A stretch of 64,000 nucleotides of DNA from Polaromonas sp. A23 (GTDB lineage Bacteria; Pseudomonadota; Gammaproteobacteria; Burkholderiales; Burkholderiaceae_C): the NCBI RefSeq assembly GCF_002001015.1, contig NZ_MUNO01000045.1:1-64000 (forward strand), given 5' to 3'. Numbering within the stretch: position 1 is the stretch's first letter; the number at the start of each line of letters is the position of its first letter. This document shows, in pieces, positions 59,350 to 64,000 of this stretch. A model generated the notes under the pieces. It searched no databases, was not told the origin of the DNA, and worked only from the letters and a program-made list of their open reading frames with translations. A program made the translations under genes and the position numbers.

Positions 59350-60708
59350 ATGAATCTTTTCAGCAAACTCCAACAACGCGCGGCAGACAACAAACCCATT
59401 CGCATCGGCCTCATCGGTGCTGGCAAGTTCGGCTCCATGTACCTGGCGCAGATTCCACGCACACCCGGTGTGCATCTGGTGGCGATTGCCGACCTGTCAC
59501 CCGCTGCAGCCCGTGCCAACCTCGCTCGTGTGGGGTGGAATCCGGCATTAGCCCAGGCGGAATCTGCGCAAGCAGCTATCAAAACAGGAGCAACGTGGAT
59601 CACCGACGACTGGAACGCCGTGGTGACCCACCCGCAGATCGACATCATCGTCGAATGCACTGGCAACCCGGTCGCTGCGGTCGAACATTGCCTGCAGGCT
59701 TTTGCGCACGGCAAGCATGTGGTCAACGTCACCGTCGAGGCCGATGCCTTCTGCGGCCCGCTGCTGGCCCGCAAGGCCGCAGAAGCGGGTGTTGTTTACT
59801 CACTGGCCTTTGGCGACCAGCCAGCCCTGATCTGCGACCTGGTGGACTGGGCGCGCACCTGCGGCTTTCCGGTGGTGGCGGCGGGCCGCGGCCACAAATG
59901 GCTGCCGCATTTTTGCGAATCCACGCCCGAAACGGTCTGGGGCAATTACGGCCTCACGCCCGAGCAGGCCGAGCGCGGCGGCCTCAACCCGAAAATGTTC
60001 AACAGCTTTCTCGACGGCTCCAAACCCTCGATCGAGTCCACCGCGGTGGCCAACGCGACCGGACTGACCGTGCCCAGCAACGGCCTGCTGTATCCGCCGG
60101 CCAGCGTGGAAGACATTCCTTACGTCACACGGCCGATCAGTGAAGGCGGCGTGCTCGAGCGAAAGGGCATGGTCGAAGTCATCTCGTCACTCGAAGCCAA
60201 CGGACGCAAGATTCCCTACGACATCCGCATGGGCGTCTGGGTCACGGTCGAGGCAGAGACCGACTACATCAAGAACTGCTTTGAAGAGTACAACGCCCAT
60301 ACCGATCCGAGCGGGCGCTACTTCACGCTGTACAAGCGCTGGCATTTGATCGGCCTGGAAGTCGGCGTGTCGGTGGCCAGCGTGGCATTGCGCGGCGAGC
60401 CCACCGGCGTGGCCACCTGCTGGAACGCGGACGTCGTGGCCACCGCCAAGCGTGACCTCAAACCTGGCGACATGCTCGACGGTGAAGGCGGCTACACCGT
60501 CTGGGGCAAGCTGCTGCCGGCGGACACGTCTGTAAAGATGGGCGGGCTGCCGCTGGGGCTGGCGCACAACGTCAAGGTCGTGCGTGCCGTCAAGAAAGGC
60601 CAAAGCCTGAGCTGGGCCGACGTGGCGATGGACATGTCCACGCCGGCGTACAAGGTGCGCAGTGCAATGGAAAACATGTTTTCCCCCACCGTTAAAAAAG
60701 CTGCCTGA
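59350..60708 (+). CDS. NAD(P)-binding oxidoreductase with SAF-type C-terminal domain
   Basis: This 452-residue protein has an N-terminal Rossmann fold resembling homoserine dehydrogenase/Gfo-Idh-MocA (IRIGLIGAGKFGSMYLAQI, DIIVECTGNP) and a C-terminal SAF-like part (about 370-440; RDLKPGDMLDGEGGYTVWGKLLP). I know of such proteins in sugar-acid and branched polyol catabolic clusters, but not their exact reaction. It probably oxidises or reduces the product of the PhyH oxygenase. A decayed repeat copy lies in frame at 59575-59591 (about residues 76-81). Confidence 0.85.
   Translation: MNLFSKLQQRAADNKPIRIGLIGAGKFGSMYLAQIPRTPGVHLVAIADLSPAAARANLARVGWNPALAQAESAQAAIKTGATWITDDWNAVVTHPQIDIIVECTGNPVAAVEHCLQAFAHGKHVVNVTVEADAFCGPLLARKAAEAGVVYSLAFGDQPALICDLVDWARTCGFPVVAAGRGHKWLPHFCESTPETVWGNYGLTPEQAERGGLNPKMFNSFLDGSKPSIESTAVANATGLTVPSNGLLYPPASVEDIPYVTRPISEGGVLERKGMVEVISSLEANGRKIPYDIRMGVWVTVEAETDYIKNCFEEYNAHTDPSGRYFTLYKRWHLIGLEVGVSVASVALRGEPTGVATCWNADVVATAKRDLKPGDMLDGEGGYTVWGKLLPADTSVKMGGLPLGLAHNVKVVRAVKKGQSLSWADVAMDMSTPAYKVRSAMENMFSPTVKKAA
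59575..59591. repeat. Variant GCTAT-N7-ATAGC repeat inside a coding sequence
   Basis: GCTAT-CAAAACA-GGAGC, preceded by AAGCA, keeps the left arm and spacing with a decayed right arm. It encodes part of QAAIKTGATW in the SAF-type oxidoreductase. Confidence 0.55.
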
Positions 60709-60797
60709 ACGCACATGCCGGCCTGCTGCAAGCTGACTGACAGCCTTTGCCCTGTCGCTTGCTCCATGATGATCTCCAGGCCGCAACGGAAACATCA

Positions 60798-61694
60798 ATG
60801 ACTACTGCAAGCGACACGCATGCGCCAAAACTCGCATTCCTGGGCATAGGAAGCATGGGCCTCATCATGGCCGGCCGCCTTTGCAAGGCAGGCCACAACC
60901 TGCAGGTGTGGAACCGCACAACAGAGAAAGCCAGCGCACTGGCCCCATTGGGTGCGAAAGTGCATAAACAGGCCAGCGCGGCAGTTGCCAGCGCCGACAT
61001 CGTGATCTGCACGCTTGAAAATGGCGCTGTGGTTGAAGACGTGTTGTTTGGGCAGGGCGTTGCCGCCGCAATGAAACCCGGAGCCCTGTTCATCGACATG
61101 GCCTCCATCAAACCGCGTGAGGCGCGCGACCATGCCGCGCGCCTGGGCGCTTTGGGTATCGCGCACCTTGATGCGCCGGTATCTGGCGGCACGGGCGGTG
61201 CGGAGCAAGGCACACTGGTCATCATGGTGGGTGGCAAGCCAGCAGAATTTGAGCGCGCACGCCCCGTCTTTCAGGTCTTCGGGCGAGCCACCCACGTGGG
61301 CTCGCACGGTGCAGGCCAACTCACCAAACTGGCCAACCAGATGATTGTCGGCATCACCATAGGCGCCGTGGCCGAAGCCCTGCTGTTTGCCGCCAAAGGT
61401 GGCGCCGACATGGCCAAGGTGAAGGAGGCCATCACCGGTGGTTTTGCCGACAGCCGCATCCTTCAGGTACATGGCCAGCGCATGGTGGACAGGGATTTCA
61501 TCACCCACGCCAGGCTGGCCATTCAGCTCAAGGACATGCGCAATGCGCTGGCCACGGCAGAAGAGATCGGCTTCGAGGCGCCGATTACCGCGCTGTTCGA
61601 GCAGCTCTATGCCGAAGGTGCCGAGCATGGGCTGGGTGACCTTGACCATTCCGGCCTGTTTGTCGAACTGGCCAGCCGCAATGGCATGAGCTGA
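60798..61694 (+). CDS. 3-hydroxyisobutyrate dehydrogenase-family oxidoreductase
   Basis: This 298-residue beta-hydroxyacid dehydrogenase has the NAD(P) motif LGIGSMGLIMAGRL, the substrate motif DAPVSGGTGGAEQGTLVIMVGG and the catalytic-lysine motif GAGQLTKLANQM. Family members include tartronate-semialdehyde reductase and the LtnD/DenD-type erythronate enzymes. The ATG at 60798 begins the conserved part; the frame extends 17 codons upstream. It is the last gene of the FCD-GntR set, after an 89-base gap, and its substrate is likely a hydroxy or sugar acid. Confidence 0.9.
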   Translation: MTTASDTHAPKLAFLGIGSMGLIMAGRLCKAGHNLQVWNRTTEKASALAPLGAKVHKQASAAVASADIVICTLENGAVVEDVLFGQGVAAAMKPGALFIDMASIKPREARDHAARLGALGIAHLDAPVSGGTGGAEQGTLVIMVGGKPAEFERARPVFQVFGRATHVGSHGAGQLTKLANQMIVGITIGAVAEALLFAAKGGADMAKVKEAITGGFADSRILQVHGQRMVDRDFITHARLAIQLKDMRNALATAEEIGFEAPITALFEQLYAEGAEHGLGDLDHSGLFVELASRNGMS

Positions 61695-61697
61695 GCT

Positions 61698-62606
61698 TCA
61701 GCGGCCCAGCGCGGCCTTCATCAGGTAACCCGCAATCTGCGGATTTTCCTTGATCCGGCGCATGCTGTAGCCGTACCAGTCCCTGCCGTAAGGCACATAG
61801 ATGCGAACTGCGTAGCCCATGCCAAGCAGCCTTCCCTGCAGGTTTTCACAAACGCCGAGGAGCATCTGGAACTCAAACCGGCCCTTGTCGATACCTTTGC
61901 GACGCGCCAAGTCAATCAACTGTCCGATCAACTCTTCGTCGTGTGTCGCGAGGCCGACAAAGGTTGCGCTGTCGAAGCAGCGCGCCGCATGGTTCAGGAA
62001 ATGCGCATTGATGGCACGCCGGTCGCGCCACGCCTGGTCAACCAGGTGCTCCCGGCCTTCCACGTAGATTCCCTTGCAGAGACGCAGATTTTCACGCTCA
62101 CCAAGCAGCGGTTCGATGTCGTCGTAAGTGCGCTTGAGGTAGGCCTGCAGCACGATACCGACACGGTCATGATCGCGTTTCAATCGCGCGAGCAGATCGA
62201 TTTCCTTCTGGGTCACGCTTGCATCTTCCATGTCGATGCGCACAAAAATCCCGTGCCGCTCGGCCGCTGCGAGCAGGCGCCGGAAGTTGTTCTCGCAATG
62301 CGCCTCATCGAGCAACAGGCCCAATGCGGTTGGCTTGATCGAGATATTCGCATGCAGGCCGTGGTGACCGATTGCGTCGAGCACCCGCAGGTACTCATCG
62401 GTCGTGCGGTCGGCCTGCGACAGCGACGAGACCGACTCGCCAAGCACGTCGAGAGTGGCTGAAAAGCCTTGGGCGTCAAGGGCGCGAACGCGAACTAGCG
62501 CTTCGGCCGCGGTTTCGCCAGCGATATAACGGCGCGAGACCTTACGGATCAACGCGCGCGGAACCAGGGGGATGGCGGACGCCATCAGGGTATTGAACAG
62601 GGACAT
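61698..62606 (-). CDS. Monofunctional proline dehydrogenase
   Basis: This FAD TIM-barrel enzyme of about 302 residues oxidises proline to pyrroline-5-carboxylate. Visible parts are the substrate and flavin segments ISIKPTALGLL, VRIDMEDAS, VLQAYLKRTYDD, LCKGIYVEGRE, FVGLATHDEELI, EFQMLLG and RIYVPYGRDWYGYSMRRIKENP. It lacks the aldehyde dehydrogenase half and DNA-binding domain of long PutA proteins. The ATG at 62606 with an upstream CGGAGA ribosome site is chosen over the longer frame. It converges on the previous gene with three bases between the stop codons. Confidence 0.92.
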   Translation of the reverse strand: MSLFNTLMASAIPLVPRALIRKVSRRYIAGETAAEALVRVRALDAQGFSATLDVLGESVSSLSQADRTTDEYLRVLDAIGHHGLHANISIKPTALGLLLDEAHCENNFRRLLAAAERHGIFVRIDMEDASVTQKEIDLLARLKRDHDRVGIVLQAYLKRTYDDIEPLLGERENLRLCKGIYVEGREHLVDQAWRDRRAINAHFLNHAARCFDSATFVGLATHDEELIGQLIDLARRKGIDKGRFEFQMLLGVCENLQGRLLGMGYAVRIYVPYGRDWYGYSMRRIKENPQIAGYLMKAALGR

Positions 62607-62924
62607 GATTTCTCCGGAAAAGAATGAAGCAGACAGCGCAAGACATCGGGCGACGCCGGGCCGCTTCGTGATGTGTTGCTTGGTCAAAAGAGGGACACCC
62701 GGTCGGAAGCAATCCGGCAGGCGTTCAGGCAAGGCCACGGCGGCGCGCTCAGGGCGTGCGGCTGAGGCTTGCGTTCACTGCTTCGAGAGGGGTGGCCAGG
62801 CGGCTGCGGTCATCTGTTTTCCGAATGCGCGCTGAAAGGCGCGCGGCCTGCGGATCATATACAAAAACAAAAAAGCCCCGGCGACTTGGCGTCGCCGGGG
62901 CTTTGTATTGAGACTGGTTAACGA
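62607..62924. other. Intergenic region between proline dehydrogenase and RNA helicase genes
   Basis: No gene is supported. The region should hold the proline dehydrogenase promoter on minus. It contains a hairpin GCGCGC-TGAAAG-GCGCGC at 62827-62844 and the helicase terminator at 62872-62904. Confidence 0.5.
62872..62904 (-). terminator. Intrinsic terminator of the RNA helicase gene
   Basis: AAAGCCCCGGCGAC (62872-62885) and GTCGCCGGGGCTTT (62891-62904) form a perfect 14-bp stem with a five-base loop. On the minus strand it is followed by TTTTTTGTTTTTGT-type sequence. It lies about 20 bases after the helicase stop. Confidence 0.93.
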
Positions 62925-64000
62925 TCAGTCGCGCGCAGGCTTGGAGAACTTGCCAGCCTTCTTGGCCGCATCGCGCGGAACAAACACCTTGCCTGCCGGT
63001 TTGGCGAAAGCAGGTTTGGCAAAAGCGGGCTTGCGGTCGGCAAAATCGCCGCGCGGCGCTGACGAAAAACCTTCGGAACGGCCGCCAAAGCCGCGATCGC
63101 CACCACGGTCGTCGCGCTGGGCGAAACCACCGTTGTTGTTGCCGAAGCCACGGTCATCTGGACGACGCGCATTACGGTCATTGAAACCGGAACGGTCCGC
63201 GTAATTGTTGCCTTGAGGTGCAGGGCGGCCCTGGAAAGGCGCGCCACGGTCGTCACGGTTGCCGCCAAAACCACCACGATCGCCGAAAGCAGGCTTCTTG
63301 CCGGCATAACCGCCGCCGCCACCGAAGCCACCCGAAGGTGCACGGTCATTGCCGAAGCGGCCACCGCCACCACCGCCGAAGCTGCGGCCACCGCGGTCAC
63401 CACCGAAATTACCGCGTGGGCGATCCGAAGTGGGTGCAAAGCGCTGCTGTGGCTCCAGACCGGCAATCACGCTGGGCTTGAGGTTTTGCTGGGTGTAGTG
63501 CTCGATGTCCTGGATCTTGCGGCGGTCGCGGAACTCGGCAATCGTGATCGCCTGGCCTTCGCGGCCGGCACGGCCGGTACGGCCGATGCGGTGCACATAG
63601 TCTTCGGCTTTCATTGGCAGGCCGTAATTGATCACGTGGGTGATGGTCGGCACGTCCAGGCCGCGGGCGGCCACGTCAGTCGCCACCAGAATCTGCACGC
63701 GGCCATCACGGAACGCCATCAGGCGGCGGTTGCGCAGGCCCTGGCCCAGGGCGCCATGCAGCGCCACGGCACTGAAGCCCTCCTGCACCAGATCGTTGGC
63801 CAGGCCGTCACATTCCACCTGCGTGCAGGCAAACACGATGGCCTGGTTGATGCTGGTGTCGCGCAGCCAGTGGTCCAACAGCTTGCGCTTGTGGGTCATG
63901 TTGTCAGCCCACAGCAGCGACTGCGTGATGGATGCATGTTTTTCGTGCGGGGAGTCGATCTCCACGCGCTGGGGCTGACGCATCACACGTGTAGCCAGTT
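62925..64000 (-). CDS. DEAD-box RNA helicase, C-terminal part (RhlE-like), partial
   Basis: The gene runs off the right edge, so the N-terminal RecA domain is missing. The visible 358 codons hold the helicase C-terminal domain with motif IV AIVFACTQ, motif V VATDVAARGLDVP and motif VI YVHRIGRTGRAGREG. A long Gly/Arg/Asp/Phe-rich tail (about the last 190 residues, RGG and GGFGG-type repeats) then ends in basic KPAFAKPAFAKPAGK. The tail should bind RNA and favour condensates. An internal ATG at 63986 is not the true start, since conserved sequence continues upstream to the window end. Confidence 0.93.
   Translation of the reverse strand, partial: LATRVMRQPQRVEIDSPHEKHASITQSLLWADNMTHKRKLLDHWLRDTSINQAIVFACTQVECDGLANDLVQEGFSAVALHGALGQGLRNRRLMAFRDGRVQILVATDVAARGLDVPTITHVINYGLPMKAEDYVHRIGRTGRAGREGQAITIAEFRDRRKIQDIEHYTQQNLKPSVIAGLEPQQRFAPTSDRPRGNFGGDRGGRSFGGGGGGRFGNDRAPSGGFGGGGGYAGKKPAFGDRGGFGGNRDDRGAPFQGRPAPQGNNYADRSGFNDRNARRPDDRGFGNNNGGFAQRDDRGGDRGFGGRSEGFSSAPRGDFADRKPAFAKPAFAKPAGKVFVPRDAAKKAGKFSKPARD

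Noticed and set aside
1..64000. tRNA, rRNA, CRISPR array or complete insertion sequence
   Set aside because: I scanned the intergenic regions by eye and saw none; a covariance-model search would be needed to exclude small RNAs.

Overview
The window is GC-rich chromosomal DNA from a betaproteobacterium of the order Burkholderiales, most likely family Comamonadaceae (Polaromonas, Rhodoferax or Variovorax relatives). This is an inference from gene content: a BPSS1780-type membrane protein, a DUF2782-type protein beside polA and thrB, xseB-ispA-dxs in one block, several TRAP and Liv/Ssu-type transport genes, and a short dispersed repeat of the form GCTAT-N7-ATAGC that I associate with this family. 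No rRNA, tRNA, CRISPR array, prophage or complete insertion sequence was seen. Mobile-type DNA is limited to small non-coding inverted-repeat elements.

Region by region. 1-552: repeats only. 553-6051: a selenoneine biosynthesis locus, senA (minus) divergent from senB-senC/selD (plus), with an unexpected FimL/ChpA-N-terminal-like gene between the two arms. 6272-10264: a TRAP transporter (small and large permease on plus, binding protein on minus) around a decayed repeat. 10661-13766: dxs, ispA and xseB on minus. 14008-19793: a Rieske oxygenase, an EamA exporter, a mercaptopyruvate sulfurtransferase and an orphan PAS/GAF sensor kinase. 19830-25828: a flavin monooxygenase, a BLUF photoreceptor, a PfkB sugar kinase, a ZIP metal transporter and a dienelactone hydrolase. 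26013-28486: a GbsR/MarR regulator and, behind a matching operator, a DCC thioredoxin-like protein, a membrane protein and a fatty acid desaturase. 28517-35659: polA with a MITE directly against its start codon, then a DUF2782-type gene, thrB, a BPSS1780/FecR pair and an IclR regulator. 35845-41234: an orphan Liv-type binding protein, a UvrD helicase and a halogenase-like flavoprotein.

41594-51295 is the most unusual part. A HutC/GntR regulator heads a tightly packed operon with several 4-base overlaps. It encodes an AprA-like flavoprotein, an AprB-like ferredoxin, a HEAT-repeat protein, a 7Fe/8Fe-type ferredoxin, an Ssu/Tau/Nrt-type ABC importer whose binding protein carries a C-terminal NosL-like domain, a DUF971 protein, a ferredoxin-NADP reductase and a YeiH-type exporter. 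Together they look like an uptake, redox-conversion and efflux pathway for a sulfur-containing substrate that I cannot name.

51349-64000: a secreted protein, a large VIT/vWA-like/YfaP protein, guaC, a tautomerase, a formamidase-like hydrolase, a GntR(FCD)-controlled set (PhyH oxygenase, SAF-domain dehydrogenase, 3-hydroxyisobutyrate-dehydrogenase-like enzyme), a monofunctional proline dehydrogenase and the C-terminal part of a DEAD-box RNA helicase that runs off the window. Regulators are often paired with visible palindromic operators (GbsR, IclR, HutC-GntR, FCD-GntR).
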